DNA of 64,000 nt from Methylotuvimicrobium alcaliphilum 20Z. GTDB lineage: Bacteria; Pseudomonadota; Gammaproteobacteria; Methylococcales; Methylomonadaceae. The position numbers and the translations under genes were made by a program. The stretch is from contig NC_016112.1 of assembly GCF_000968535.2 (NCBI RefSeq), positions 4,030,001 through 4,094,000 of the forward strand. Direction: 5' to 3'. Under the pieces are notes generated by a model that made no database searches, was not told the DNA's origin, and was given only the letters and a program-made list of their open reading frames with translations. Positions 29,183 through 38,286 of this stretch are shown here, one piece after another; the stretch's first letter is position 1; the number at the start of each line of letters is the position of its first letter.

Positions 29183-29203
29183 ACACGCCCCAAACGGGCG
29201 TGT
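29183..29203. terminator. Strong short hairpin, possible terminator
   Basis: ACACGCCC-CAAAC-GGGCGTGT forms an eight-base perfect stem with a five-base loop, between the AT-rich stretch and the end of the DUF2892 gene. No clear U-run follows on the leftward strand, so terminator function is uncertain. Confidence 0.4.
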
Positions 29204-29251
29204 GTATAAAAGGGCATACCGCGCCTTCCCTGGCATGTTAAATTTTCGTTC

Positions 29252-29452
29252 TTAAAATGCACACCCCGGTTTCACGCCGAATTTTTTCAATATCATCGCC
29301 AACGGGCAAAAACCGGTAAACGACGCTTGCAATAAATTCGCACCGACAAATGCGGTAAACCATAACCAATTCGGTGAATGAAAATGCGCCAAAAGCAGGC
29401 TCAACAAAATAAAACTGCCGGCAAACGCCATCACTAAACGATCGATACTCAT
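29252..29452 (-). CDS. DUF2892 small membrane protein
   Basis: A 66-residue protein with two membrane helices ([18 protein letters not shown] and [18 protein letters not shown]) and the motif [18 protein letters not shown], typical of the DUF2892/YgaP-like membrane domain. The ATG has GAGGAG about eight bases upstream. It follows the SQR-like gene by 14 bp. DUF2892 domains often accompany rhodanese and sulfur genes, which agrees with this neighbour. An overlapping frame starting at 29483 is a shadow. Confidence 0.85.
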   Translation of the reverse strand: MSIDRLVMAFAGSFILLSLLLAHFHSPNWLWFTAFVGANLLQASFTGFCPLAMILKKFGVKPGCAF

Positions 29453-29466
29453 GATTCGTCTCCTCT

Positions 29467-30741
29467 TTATTTAAGCCGTACAATACCCATAAACTTCAGC
29501 ATCATTCTTTCATAAAACGGCTCGCTAATGCCCTTCCTGACTTTGCGCATGAAATATTTCTCGAATATGATTTTGGACAGGTGCACCCATTTCCCTTTTT
29601 TCGACCAAGTCGTATTTCTCGGCGGTATTTGCGGCACAGCCAAAAATGCAACTCCGGTATCGCCCAAATCGGCCAGACACAATGCACTCAGACTCGGTTT
29701 GTCGGAAGGCTCTTTTCCGGCCAATTCATCACGAATATTGTGCGCGGTCGCGGTTACCATAGACTCAATCATGTAACCGGTTTTCGGAGTACCTGTGGCG
29801 ACCGGTGTTTTTTCGACCGGTGGAATCGCCACACAAACGCCGACCGAATAAATATTCTTAAACGTCGGATTGCGCTGATATTCATCGACGATGACAAACC
29901 CCCGCGGATTCATCAAGCCTTCGACACCGCAATTACGCACTGCATCAACTCCGGTAAACGCCGGTAACATCATTGAATGCTTGAATGGCAACTCATGCTT
30001 TTTCTTCTCGTTGCCGGCGTCATCGACTTCTGTCACATACATCATACCTTGTTCGATACGATCAACTTTCGCGTTAGTCACCCACTTGATCGTTCTCTCT
30101 CTCAGCACGCTTTCTAACATGCTTTTGGTGTCACCGACACCTCCTAGGCCTAAATGCCCGATGTAAGGCTCCGACGTAACGAAGGTCATTGGCACCTTGT
30201 CGCGTATTTTGCGTTTACGCAGCTCGGTCTCTAGGATCATCAAATATTCATAAGCGGGGCCGAAACAAGATGCGCCTTGCACAGCGCCGACAATGATCGG
30301 ACCTGGATCTTCCATAAACTTATCCCAGTCCTGAGCAGCCACGGCAGCATGATCGACATGACAGACCGAAGTCGTATAACCTTCCGGACCTAGCCCCGGC
30401 ACCTCGTCGAAGGCAAGGCGGGGGCCGGTTGCAATCACTAAATAATCGTAATCGACCGCAGTACCGTCGTTTAAATGAATTTGATTGTTAGGAGGATCGA
30501 CCTTCACAGCCGATTTTTGAATGAATTCGATGCCTTTTTTCTGCATAATCGGAGCTAATTCGATTTTCAGATCTTCCGGTTTACGCCATTTCGGCGGCAC
30601 CCAAGGGTTGGAAGGCACGAAATGAAACGTCGGAGAATCGGATATCACGGTGACTGTGTGATTATTCTTAACTAACTCTTTCATTTCATAGGCCATCGGA
30701 ACACCACCGATACCGGCACCTAATACTACAATTCTAGCCAT
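29467..30741 (-). CDS. Sulfide:quinone oxidoreductase-like FAD protein
   Basis: A pyridine-nucleotide-disulfide family flavoprotein (424 residues from this start). [20 protein letters not shown] is the FAD-binding fold; [15 protein letters not shown] and [16 protein letters not shown] follow. Cysteines in VQGASCFGP and GVCVAIPP are candidates for the redox pair of SQR/flavocytochrome c sulfide dehydrogenases, which oxidise sulfide and reduce quinone at the membrane. The C-terminus ([20 protein letters not shown]) is amphipathic, as in SQR. The start at 30741 is chosen for its GAGGAG site; an upstream in-frame ATG at 30765 lacks one. Substrate is inferred. Confidence 0.85.
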   Translation of the reverse strand: MARIVVLGAGIGGVPMAYEMKELVKNNHTVTVISDSPTFHFVPSNPWVPPKWRKPEDLKIELAPIMQKKGIEFIQKSAVKVDPPNNQIHLNDGTAVDYDYLVIATGPRLAFDEVPGLGPEGYTTSVCHVDHAAVAAQDWDKFMEDPGPIIVGAVQGASCFGPAYEYLMILETELRKRKIRDKVPMTFVTSEPYIGHLGLGGVGDTKSMLESVLRERTIKWVTNAKVDRIEQGMMYVTEVDDAGNEKKKHELPFKHSMMLPAFTGVDAVRNCGVEGLMNPRGFVIVDEYQRNPTFKNIYSVGVCVAIPPVEKTPVATGTPKTGYMIESMVTATAHNIRDELAGKEPSDKPSLSALCLADLGDTGVAFLAVPQIPPRNTTWSKKGKWVHLSKIIFEKYFMRKVRKGISEPFYERMMLKFMGIVRLK

Positions 30742-30938
30742 AAATTTCTCCTCGTGTTGGATCAAAATGCACTATTATTCTTGTTATTCATTTCGATCAA
30801 TTTGGTTTAATTCAGAAAACATAGACGCTTCCGTTTTTGGTCTTGGGAAAACAAATTCCCAATCAATAGCATTTTCAATAACCGCATGTCACTGAAAATG
30901 TCGGCACCTCATTGTGTCGATTCAAAGACACACCGGCT

Positions 30939-31171
30939 TATACCTTTCGCACTTCAAATTTCGGCAGTGCCCGAGGCGCCGCCGGGGTGTCCGGTCGCTC
31001 ACCTAACGCTAGGTGAGTGACCGGCATGGAGCCTACATGGACGTATTCACCCAGCACCTAAATTCCATAGTCAATGGGCTATGGTTAACTATCTTAGATA
31101 ATTTAGGTGCTGGGTTCACGGCGTCCTTTGACGGACACCCCGGTACCGAATTTTGATCTACGAGGGGTATA
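30939..31171. repeat. Family A element, copy 4, carrying a nested hairpin element
   Basis: TATACCTTTCGCACTTCAAA at the left and GATCTACGAGGGGTATA at the right are the inverted termini. The central module is split: GTATTCAC, then CCAGCACCTAAATTCC ... AATTTAGGTGCTGGG, then TTCACGGCGTCC, with TTCAC on both sides of the insert. It fills much of the 549-bp gap between the SQR-like gene and the receiver-HPt gene; the rest shows nothing recognisable. Confidence 0.85.
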
Positions 31172-31290
31172 GAACAAATTTAGCCCTGCTTTAACATTTG
31201 TCGTTCATAAAATATTACGACACTACATTGATTAAAACCGGGTTAGGATCGTCACCATTCAAACGCAAATATTCAACAATGAAAACATAA

Positions 31291-32526
31291 ATGTTTGGAA
31301 CCGGCGTTACCCAAAGAATATTAGCATTTACTAAAATACGCAAATTTATTTTTACTCTTGGCCTTCCCGCAGTGAAAAAATCTTTCTTACTAAAACACCT
31401 CCTCATCATAGCGCTTTTACCGACGCTGATGAGCAACCTCGCACAAACCGGTGCGCTGTTAGCAGAATATCAAGCGATACGGAACAGTCACGCGCAACAA
31501 GCATTCATTGAACCGGCCCAAGCAATCTCGATGACACCATTGCTTAAACGGATCAAGATCAGCGCCCTCATCGGTTTTGTCTCGGTCTTAGCAGCCGGAT
31601 TAGCCGCCCTAGCGGCTTACCGGCGGCTTAAGCATAACAGCCTCAGCCCCAACAATAATGAAACCTCAGGCCCAACCACCGCTCGTAACCACACATTGGA
31701 TACGAACTCCGGCGATCAAACGAAACTTTCCCTATCGCCCCGTAAATTTTCAATTTTAATCGCCGACGACAATTCCATTAACCGCTTACTGTTCGTCAAT
31801 CAATTGCAAGATCATTGCGATCAAATTACCGCGACAGAAGAGGGAATCGAAGCATTGAATTATCTGAAGAGCAAACAGTTTGACCTGGTTTTTTTAGACT
31901 TACAAATGCCGGGCCATAACGGTTTTGAATTAATCGAAGCCATACGGCATACTGAAAATCCGAATAAGGATACTCCCATTATCGCCGTAACGGCGCATGC
32001 TTTACCAAACCAACGCAAAGACATCATTGCCCTTGGCTTCGACGAATGTCTTATTAAACCGATTTTATCCGAGCAACTAGAGGAAATCGTCTCCCTCTGG
32101 CGCCCCACCGAACCTCGTGATGCTTTAAGCGACTCTCCAAAGCAGGCCGGTTATGCGCAACAACTCCTGGCTAAAACCGCTTACGACCGAGACTTGGCAT
32201 TAACCATCCTAAACAAACTATACGAGGAGCTTCCTCAACAACTTAACTCAATTCAAAAAGCACTCCACCATCGACAATGGCAACAAGCCTTATCGATTAC
32301 CCATAAGCTGCACGGTTCGGTCAGTTTCTGCGGTTTAACGGATATCCGTCAACAGGCTTTAACATTAGAACAAAATTTGATTTCGAAAGACTTCCTCGAA
32401 ACAGACCGGCATTTCGATAAATTACAAGCTTCGATTCAACAGTTCATTACCAAAAAAACCGAACTTATCGAGGAATTGTCGGATATACCCACCGTAGATC
32501 AAAATTCGGCACCGGGGGCCCGTTAA
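31291..32526 (+). CDS. Membrane-anchored receiver-HPt protein lacking a kinase core
   Basis: A 411-residue protein. Hydrophobic helix 1 (LKHLLIIALLPTLMSNL) lies near residues 34-50 and helix 2 (ISALIGFVSVLAAGLAALAA) near 90-110, with a short loop between. A receiver domain follows (SILIADDNSINRLLF; phospho-acceptor Asp in DLVFLDLQMPGHNG; TAHALP; KPI), then an HPt domain with SITHKLHGSVSFCG. The order TM-receiver-HPt matches the two ends of a BarA/GacS-type hybrid kinase, but HAMP, HisKA and ATPase domains are absent. The last residues (PTVDQNSAPGAR) come from the adjacent repeat. A GTG at 31372 is an alternative start. Confidence 0.8.
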   Translation: MFGTGVTQRILAFTKIRKFIFTLGLPAVKKSFLLKHLLIIALLPTLMSNLAQTGALLAEYQAIRNSHAQQAFIEPAQAISMTPLLKRIKISALIGFVSVLAAGLAALAAYRRLKHNSLSPNNNETSGPTTARNHTLDTNSGDQTKLSLSPRKFSILIADDNSINRLLFVNQLQDHCDQITATEEGIEALNYLKSKQFDLVFLDLQMPGHNGFELIEAIRHTENPNKDTPIIAVTAHALPNQRKDIIALGFDECLIKPILSEQLEEIVSLWRPTEPRDALSDSPKQAGYAQQLLAKTAYDRDLALTILNKLYEELPQQLNSIQKALHHRQWQQALSITHKLHGSVSFCGLTDIRQQALTLEQNLISKDFLETDRHFDKLQASIQQFITKKTELIEELSDIPTVDQNSAPGAR

Positions 32527-32710
32527 AGGACGCCGTGAACCCAGGCCTAAATTACCCAAAATAGTTAACCATAGCCAATGAACTATGGAATTTAGGTGCT
32601 GGGTAAACTCATCCGTGGGAGCTTGACGGCAGCTCCCTGCTGCCGACATCCTCGCCAAGCATGCCCCACACCCTATTTGATCCCCAAATTGGGAATTGCT
32701 GATAAAGAGA
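32484..32710. repeat. Composite repeat: family A end with nested hairpin, then a family C end
   Basis: Starts TATACCCACCGTAGATCAAA inside the 3' end of the receiver-HPt gene, then TTCGGCACCGGGGGCCC and GGACGCCGTGAA. The hairpin element follows (CCTAAATTACCC ... GGAATTTAGGTGCTGGG). Instead of the family A right end it continues into GCTTGACGGCAGCTCCC and CCCCAAATTGGGAATTGCTG, a family C terminus. It looks like a recombinant between families. Confidence 0.75.
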
Positions 32711-32822
32711 GTACGGGTATAGTGAAATCCTTACTTCCCTGTAAGCGGAGCTTTACTATAAACTCCAACAACACAGCCGAGCGAAGTATAATCGTTTCAA
32801 CGACAACCAATATAAGAAAACT

Positions 32823-33206
32823 ATGTCCAAATTTAACCTTGCCATCCACCATATTAGTCTTATCGTCTCCGATACCGAAAAATCGTTGCATTTTTACCGG
32901 GATATATTAGGACTTCAACAAACAGAACGGCCGAACCTTCCCTTCCCGGGCGCTTGGCTTCAACTTGGCGAACAGCAAATTCATTTACTAGAATTGGAAA
33001 ATCCCGACCCAACTTCTGGTCGGCCAGTCCACGGAGGAAGAGATCGACATGTCGCATTAACATGTTCGGACCTCTCTCCAGTCAAGGAAGCCCTCGATAA
33101 CTGCGGCTTTCGATATACATTGAGCATTTCCGGACGCCAAGCATTGTTTTGCCGGGATTTTGACGGTAATGCCATTGAAGTTATCGAACGCCCGAAAACC
33201 GAATAA
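32823..33206 (+). CDS. VOC/glyoxalase-fold protein
   Basis: A 127-residue vicinal-oxygen-chelate protein. AIHHISLIVSDTEKSLHFYR starts the first beta-alpha-beta-beta-beta module, with a metal-ligand-like His; FYRDILGLQQTERPNLPFPG, GGRDRHVALTCSDL and DFDGNAIEVIE complete the fold, with the ligand Glu in the last. Members include glyoxalase I and dioxygenases; its short length resembles small lyase-like VOC proteins. The substrate cannot be read. It stands alone between repeat blocks. Confidence 0.82.
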   Translation: MSKFNLAIHHISLIVSDTEKSLHFYRDILGLQQTERPNLPFPGAWLQLGEQQIHLLELENPDPTSGRPVHGGRDRHVALTCSDLSPVKEALDNCGFRYTLSISGRQALFCRDFDGNAIEVIERPKTE

Positions 33207-33245
33207 AAAAAGGCCAGGCGAACACCTAAGCATTTGGTCATAAAC

Positions 33246-33619
33246 CTAACGTTCATGAAAACCTAGCAATCCCCCAATAAATGAAAGTGCTAGGCGTCTT
33301 ACCGAACCGCCGCAACGCCTACTACTTACAGCAGTTATTTTGCAGCAATTCCCAATTAAAAGGGTGCTGGGCGTGCTTGGCGAGGATGTCGGCGGCAGGG
33401 GCAGATTTTTGCTCCTCGGCAATTGCTCCTGCATTGCCCTACTACACGCCATCCTTGGCGTAATGCAAAATCTGCATTCACACCATCCTTGGCGCTTAGC
33501 TGCCGCCAAGCCCCCATGGATGGGTTTACGGCGTTCCTCGACAGGCATACCCCGCATCCTGAATACGGCAAAATTTCTCAAACTGGGAATTGCTGGTTAT
33601 TTTTGTGTATATTCCTTAG
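33246..33619. repeat. Nested repeat block (families D, B and C)
   Basis: From left: a family D end (CCTAACGTTCATGAAAACC), then a family B half (CTTACCGAACCGCC ... CCTACTACTTACAGCAG), whose right terminus is split by a family C element at 33343-33595 and then resumes as GTTATTTTTGTGTATATTCC with TTAGC. This fills nearly all of the 456-bp gap between the VOC gene and fimV. Confidence 0.8.
33343..33595. mobile_element. Family C MITE with perfect 12-bp TIR and 8-bp target duplication
   Basis: The termini CAGCAATTCCCA (33343-33354) and TGGGAATTGCTG (33584-33595) are perfect inverted repeats. GTTATTTT flanks both sides (33334-33341 and 33596-33603), splitting a family B terminus that is intact elsewhere as GTTATTTTGTGCATATTCC. 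The interior has no reading frame of note and includes GGATGTCGGCGGCAGGGGCA. Confidence 0.8.
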
Positions 33620-33640
33620 CAGACAAGATAGTCATAAAAA

Positions 33641-33661
33641 AGGCCCGATAACGGGCCTTTT
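33641..33661 (-). terminator. Rho-independent terminator downstream of fimV
   Basis: AGGCCCG-ATAA-CGGGCCT forms a GC-rich stem, flanked by A-runs on one side and T-runs on the other, so it can work in both directions. It directly follows the fimV stop codon and would insulate it from the repeat block. Confidence 0.85.
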
Positions 33662-33662
33662 T

Positions 33663-36209
33663 TTATTTCAATTCATCGAGAATCGATTGAGCGATCTTTT
33701 TTTGCTCCGAACTTCCCTTATCCAATACTTCCTGCGCGATATCCTTAGCGGCATCACTATCTCCCATATCGATATAAGCTCTAGCAAGATCGATTTTGGT
33801 TTCGAATTCATCCATATCGGTCAGATCGGAAACCCCTAAATCAAGATCGTCCGGAAAACTATCATCACTGCCTTTCTTAGGTGTCGAATCCAAGTCGAAA
33901 TCGAAATTAAAATCAAAACCAATATCATCCTTTTCCTCTTCGTCCAAACCGGATGCACCTTCGGCCTGAGTTTCTTTCTCGTCGAAAGAGACGTCGAATT
34001 CATCCATCAGAGAAGTGTCAGCAGGATCAGTCTTCTTCTCCGTATCGGAATCGAAGGTCTCAAAATCGAACGATTCAAATTCTTCAGAGCCCGAGGCATC
34101 CGTTTTTTCCTCTGCAGGTGCATCTGCTTCCGGACTCAAATCAAACTCGATCTGATTATCGTATTGCCGATTCTGCTCCGATGCTTGCTGTTTTGAAACC
34201 TCAGATGAACGATCCTCGGGCTCGGGCACCGAAAAATCGAAACTCTCCAAATCGAAATCAAGGCTGTTATCCGACTTTTCAGCTTCCATTTCTTCATCTT
34301 TTAAAGGCGATTGTTCCGTTTCAGACTCGAGATCATCGAACTCAGGCAAATCGAAATCGAAACGATTAGTCTCAGTTACATCAGTCGAATGAGCGGGATC
34401 GACTTCCCGATAATCTTTGTCAATCGTCGACTCGACATTGTCTTCCGTATCAATATCGTCAGTGAAAAAGGCCGATCCTGGACTAATTTCACTGGCCATC
34501 TCAGTAACTTTTGCCCAGAAATCGCCATTTTCGTTTTTTCCGGCTTGCTTCAATTCATTAGCATAATTTTCGAAACCCTCCTTGTTTTCGTTCGCATAAA
34601 AAATCTCTAATAGCTTTAATTTGTAATCGTCATTCTCAGGATGCTCGTCAATCGCTTGTCGAATCAGCCCTTCGGCTTGTTGATAACGACCGTATGCCAA
34701 ATAAACATCAGCCTCGGAAATCGGATCGACTTCATGCTGGTCACTGTCGAAAGCGTCAAAATCGCTCGGCGTAAATTCGCTTAGGAACGAGCTTTCACCA
34801 ACGGTACCTACATCATAGGCAGACTCATCTTCCGTGGCTAATAAATTCAATTCATCATCAGAGTTGGGAAGACTAATCTGCGATGATGCTGCGAACATAC
34901 TATCCGTATCGGTTTCTTTTTCGGTTTGGCGCTTCCTCAACCACAACCAGCCTAAACCACCTAACAAACCGGCACCGACCAATGCTATTATCGCGTAATA
35001 AAAAGAATCCAGAAGTTCGCTTACAGACTCTTGCGCCACTGGTTGCGGCGGTTTTGCTGCCGGACGGGGAGGCGGAGCGGTTTCCTTTACCGGAGGCGTA
35101 ACAACAGGAGGGGGTGGCACCTCAACAACTTTTTCGGATGGTTCTTTATGCTGCAAAGCGGCTAGCTGTTCGTCTTTTATGGCCAGCATTTGCTGCATCA
35201 CCGCCAGTTGTTCCTCCAATTTCTCCAATCGCGCTCGCAATTCCGCATCATCTCTGCTTGGTTCATCCTGATCGGCTCTGTCAGGATCGACTGGTTGCAA
35301 CAAGCTATCATCCCTTTCACCGCTGACAACGCGCTCGGTCTCTTCAACATCTTCTTGAGCAGGGGCAACGAGTCTCAATTGCGAGTCGATAACAGCCTCG
35401 TCAACCGGCGCCTCCGTTGCTACCGCAACCTGACCTCGCCACACTTGATTTTGCCGACCATACTCCGCCACTGCTTGCCGGTGAGAAAGCTTCAGTATGA
35501 CCTCTCTTTCCGGAACCTTGAGCCGTGCTCCCGCCATTAATGCATTGATATTGTCTTTATAAAATGCGCTCGGATTATTCTCGAAGAGCGCTATCATGGT
35601 CTGTTCAACCGAAACATCGTTTGACGGCCTAACTTTTGAGGCAATTGACGAAAGGGTTTCATTTCTGCCAACCGGTCCATACACTCCCGAAGCAGGCGCA
35701 CGCTCATCTTCACGACGCGGAGCAGGTGCTACCGGACGCTCAACAACTCGTGCATATTCTTGCTCGGCAGGCGTCATACCGTAATCGCTAGGAACCGGCA
35801 ACACAGGCTGTTGATAAGTTGCGGGCGGGTCGACTAAAACGGTGAACTCACGATACAGCGTCCCTTTCGGCCAGCTCACCTCAATCAAAAAATCTAAAAA
35901 AGGTTCTTTGAGCACCTCAGTTGAACTGAGCTTAATAACCGCGCGCTTATCGGACACGGGAATCAGGTTGAATTTAATTTTGGAAAGAAAATAGCTCCAA
36001 GGTAACCCCGCCTCATCGAATTTATCGGGAGGCGCCAGCTTCACGGTAATGTCGGACGAATTTTCGTCGGGCGAAAGCATCAATGCAATCTCTGCATCAA
36101 GGCTTTGATTAAGGGCCGAGTGCAATGTGATATCGCCAACTCCCAACGGAAGAACACTAGTCGGGGTCATCAACGATAAAAGCGCTATGGATTTAGTCAG
36201 TTTGCGCAC
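33663..36209 (-). CDS. fimV: FimV-like pilus assembly / polar hub protein
   Basis: FimV is an inner-membrane protein with a periplasmic LysM part that organises the cell pole and type IV pili or twitching. A signal-like start (KLTKSIALLSLMTPTSVLPL) precedes the FimV N-terminal domain (VGDITLHSALNQSLDAEIAL), a LysM-type region (NPSAFYKDNINALMAGARLK), a coiled coil (RARLEKLEEQLAVMQQMLAI), one membrane helix (YYAIIALVGAGLLGGLGWLW), a very acidic cytoplasmic stretch (Asp/Glu/Phe-rich) and a TPR-like C-terminus (KIDLARAYIDMGDSDAAKDI). The GTG at 36209 has AAGGAG ahead and is the likely start, 848 residues. The order asd-fimV is the usual Pseudomonas-like arrangement. Confidence 0.92.
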   Translation of the reverse strand: MRKLTKSIALLSLMTPTSVLPLGVGDITLHSALNQSLDAEIALMLSPDENSSDITVKLAPPDKFDEAGLPWSYFLSKIKFNLIPVSDKRAVIKLSSTEVLKEPFLDFLIEVSWPKGTLYREFTVLVDPPATYQQPVLPVPSDYGMTPAEQEYARVVERPVAPAPRREDERAPASGVYGPVGRNETLSSIASKVRPSNDVSVEQTMIALFENNPSAFYKDNINALMAGARLKVPEREVILKLSHRQAVAEYGRQNQVWRGQVAVATEAPVDEAVIDSQLRLVAPAQEDVEETERVVSGERDDSLLQPVDPDRADQDEPSRDDAELRARLEKLEEQLAVMQQMLAIKDEQLAALQHKEPSEKVVEVPPPPVVTPPVKETAPPPRPAAKPPQPVAQESVSELLDSFYYAIIALVGAGLLGGLGWLWLRKRQTEKETDTDSMFAASSQISLPNSDDELNLLATEDESAYDVGTVGESSFLSEFTPSDFDAFDSDQHEVDPISEADVYLAYGRYQQAEGLIRQAIDEHPENDDYKLKLLEIFYANENKEGFENYANELKQAGKNENGDFWAKVTEMASEISPGSAFFTDDIDTEDNVESTIDKDYREVDPAHSTDVTETNRFDFDLPEFDDLESETEQSPLKDEEMEAEKSDNSLDFDLESFDFSVPEPEDRSSEVSKQQASEQNRQYDNQIEFDLSPEADAPAEEKTDASGSEEFESFDFETFDSDTEKKTDPADTSLMDEFDVSFDEKETQAEGASGLDEEEKDDIGFDFNFDFDLDSTPKKGSDDSFPDDLDLGVSDLTDMDEFETKIDLARAYIDMGDSDAAKDIAQEVLDKGSSEQKKIAQSILDELK

Positions 36210-36279
36210 ATTGCTCTCCTTCATACACATATACCACAATCTATTACCCGGAACAGTCAAATATGAGATTAAGCTTAGA

Positions 36280-37302
36280 CTAGATGTGATTTTTTACCAA
36301 TTCTTCTGCAATTTGCACACTGTTTAAAGCGGCGCCTTTTCTGACATTATCACCAACAACCCATAAGTCGATTCCCTGCGGGTGCGAGATATCTTCGCGA
36401 ATACGCCCGACAAAAACACTATCATGTCCGGAGGATTCTGTTACCGCCGTCGGATAACCTCCGTCCCGATGTTCGTCGAGAACTGTCACCCCGGGCGCCT
36501 TTTCAAGAAGCGCGCGCACCGATTTACTATCTATTTTGTGACGCGTTTCAATATGCACAGCTTCGGAGTGACCGAAAAAAACAGGCACTCGCACAGCGGT
36601 AGCATTAACTTGAATCGATTCGTCACCGATGATTTTCCGCGTCTCCCAAACCATTTTCATTTCTTCCTTGGTATATCCGTTTTCCATAAATACATCGATT
36701 TGCGGCAACACATTGAAAGCGATTTGCTTTGGATAAACGCTCGGTTTAATCGGTTTACCGTTCAATAAATGCGCGGTTTGCAGACTGAGTTCCTCGATCG
36801 CTTCTTTACCCGTCCCGGAAACCGCCTGATAAGTACAAACATTGATTCGACTGATACCGACCGCATCGTAAATCGGTTTCAACGCAACTAACATCTGAAT
36901 CGTCGAACAATTCGGATTGGCAATGATGCCTCGATTTTTATAGTCGGCGATCTTCTCGGGATTAACTTCGGGCACGACCAACGGGATATTTTCGTCGTAA
37001 CGAAATTGAGAGGTATTATCGATCACGATGCACCCGGCTGCCGCGGCTTTCGGCGCGTATTCAGCAGAAACCGAAGCGCCGGGCGAAAATAAGCCGATTT
37101 GTACTTTGGAAAAATCGAACTCGGCTAGATCCTGTACCTTCAGCGAACCACCCTTGAACGGAATGCGTTTTCCAACCGAACGGCTACTGGCCAACGCATA
37201 CACCTCACCAACCGGAAAATTTCGCTCTTCTAGGATCGACAGCATCGCTTCACCAACAGCGCCGGTGGCGCCGACCACGGCAACATTGTATAACTTAGTC
37301 AT
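36280..37302 (-). CDS. asd: Aspartate-semialdehyde dehydrogenase
   Basis: Makes aspartate semialdehyde for lysine, threonine, methionine and diaminopimelate. The NADP-binding start is YNVAVVGATGAVGEAML, the catalytic Cys lies in IIANPNCSTIQM, and the substrate-binding RVPVFFGHSEAVHIE follows. 340 residues is normal. It lies upstream of fimV on the same strand with a 70-bp gap. Confidence 0.96.
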   Translation of the reverse strand: MTKLYNVAVVGATGAVGEAMLSILEERNFPVGEVYALASSRSVGKRIPFKGGSLKVQDLAEFDFSKVQIGLFSPGASVSAEYAPKAAAAGCIVIDNTSQFRYDENIPLVVPEVNPEKIADYKNRGIIANPNCSTIQMLVALKPIYDAVGISRINVCTYQAVSGTGKEAIEELSLQTAHLLNGKPIKPSVYPKQIAFNVLPQIDVFMENGYTKEEMKMVWETRKIIGDESIQVNATAVRVPVFFGHSEAVHIETRHKIDSKSVRALLEKAPGVTVLDEHRDGGYPTAVTESSGHDSVFVGRIREDISHPQGIDLWVVGDNVRKGAALNSVQIAEELVKNHI

Positions 37303-37432
37303 GTTTGATTACCTTTTCATTAAAACAGAAACCACAGCATCACCTACCTTTGGGATGCTAATATTCATCGCCTCGAAAAATTCGGCAACGCCCGCGCTCA
37401 ACTTAACTTTTGACCGAATTTTCTTAGCGATT

Positions 37433-37888
37433 TTATTTTCCAGCTTTCTTTCTTGAAAGCCGAGCTAATGCTAAATATTGCTTTCGGAGTAACTTCAATT
37501 CTTCGTCGCCGATTTCTTCCAGATCCAATAGCTCATTGTTAGCTCCTTCAACGGCGCGGATCAATTCGTCCAATTTTACTTGCAACGCATCGGTATCGCG
37601 ATTTTGGCTGTTCTGAATCAAGAACACCATTAAAAATGTTACGATAGTCGTCGCAGTATTAATGATAAGCTGCCATGTATCGCTAAAACCGAATAAAGGT
37701 CCGGTAATCACCCAGGTCAAAATAACCAATAATGCCACATTGAATGCGATCGGTTTACCGGCCATTTGGGACCAGGTGCGTGCAAACCGGTCGAACCGAG
37801 CATTCCAATAGGCGTTATTCTGAAGTTGATCGGCAAGACGACCGGTGAGTTTCAAAAAAGCATCTCGAAAACTTACTATTTCATTCAT
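37433..37888 (-). CDS. Low-affinity iron permease family (PF04120) small membrane protein
   Basis: A 151-residue protein. The cytoplasmic N-terminus (FRDAFLKLTGRLADQLQNNA) is followed by two helices (AFNVALLVILTWVITGPLFG and WQLIINTATTIVTFLMVFLI) and the characteristic IQNSQNRDTDALQVKLDELI of the low-affinity iron permease-like family, then a charged tail. Bacterial members are often annotated as iron permeases, but transport activity is not established for them. The ATG at 37888, with GAGG upstream, is chosen over an in-frame ATG at 37927. Confidence 0.83.
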   Translation of the reverse strand: MNEIVSFRDAFLKLTGRLADQLQNNAYWNARFDRFARTWSQMAGKPIAFNVALLVILTWVITGPLFGFSDTWQLIINTATTIVTFLMVFLIQNSQNRDTDALQVKLDELIRAVEGANNELLDLEEIGDEELKLLRKQYLALARLSRKKAGK

Positions 37889-38004
37889 GACTTTAGCCTC
37901 TTTATTTGCGCCGAGGGAACAGAGCATTTACTCCGTTCTTACCGAGAAACCGCTCTCCTTTATTAAAGGATGCGGGTGAGTCAGGCGAGAAATCCAACCC
38001 CTAA

Positions 38005-38194
38005 CTTAGGAACGAGCACGAAATAACTTGGACAACTGTTGGAAGGGGGTTTGGCGGCTCGATTGACAGGTGTCGGCGGCAGGGATAGCTGCCGTCAAGC
38101 CTACATGGACGTATTCACGGCGTCCTGTCAAGCGAGTCGCCAAACCGCCACAAAGCCTACTACTTGTATAAGTTATTTTGTGCATATTCCTTAG
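38005..38194. repeat. Family B MITE-like element, intact copy
   Basis: The best-preserved B copy. CTTAGGAACGAGCACGAAAT at the left and, inverted, CTAAGGAATATGCACAAAAT at the right. Inside lie CTCGATTGACAGGTGTCGGC, GGCAGGGATAGCTGCCGTC, TACATGGACGTATTCACGGC and CGTCCTGTCAAGCGAGTCGC; the two halves are largely complementary, so the whole could fold as one long hairpin. Confidence 0.85.
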
Positions 38195-38286
38195 CGAAAT
38201 CCAATCTTACAAGAAAGAATGATGGAATTCAGGGGGGCGAAAAACCCTTCTTTGGTACTTTACGGCAGATACAAACCGCAATGAAT

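Noticed and set aside
28996-29210. Chromosomal replication origin
   Set aside because: Only one perfect DnaA box is present, and dnaA, dnaN, gidA or rpmH are not nearby. Kept as a single-site observation.
29238-29483. Alternative 81-residue frame over the DUF2892 gene
   Set aside because: The 66-residue frame has the family motif, membrane helices and a GAGGAG site; the other has none.
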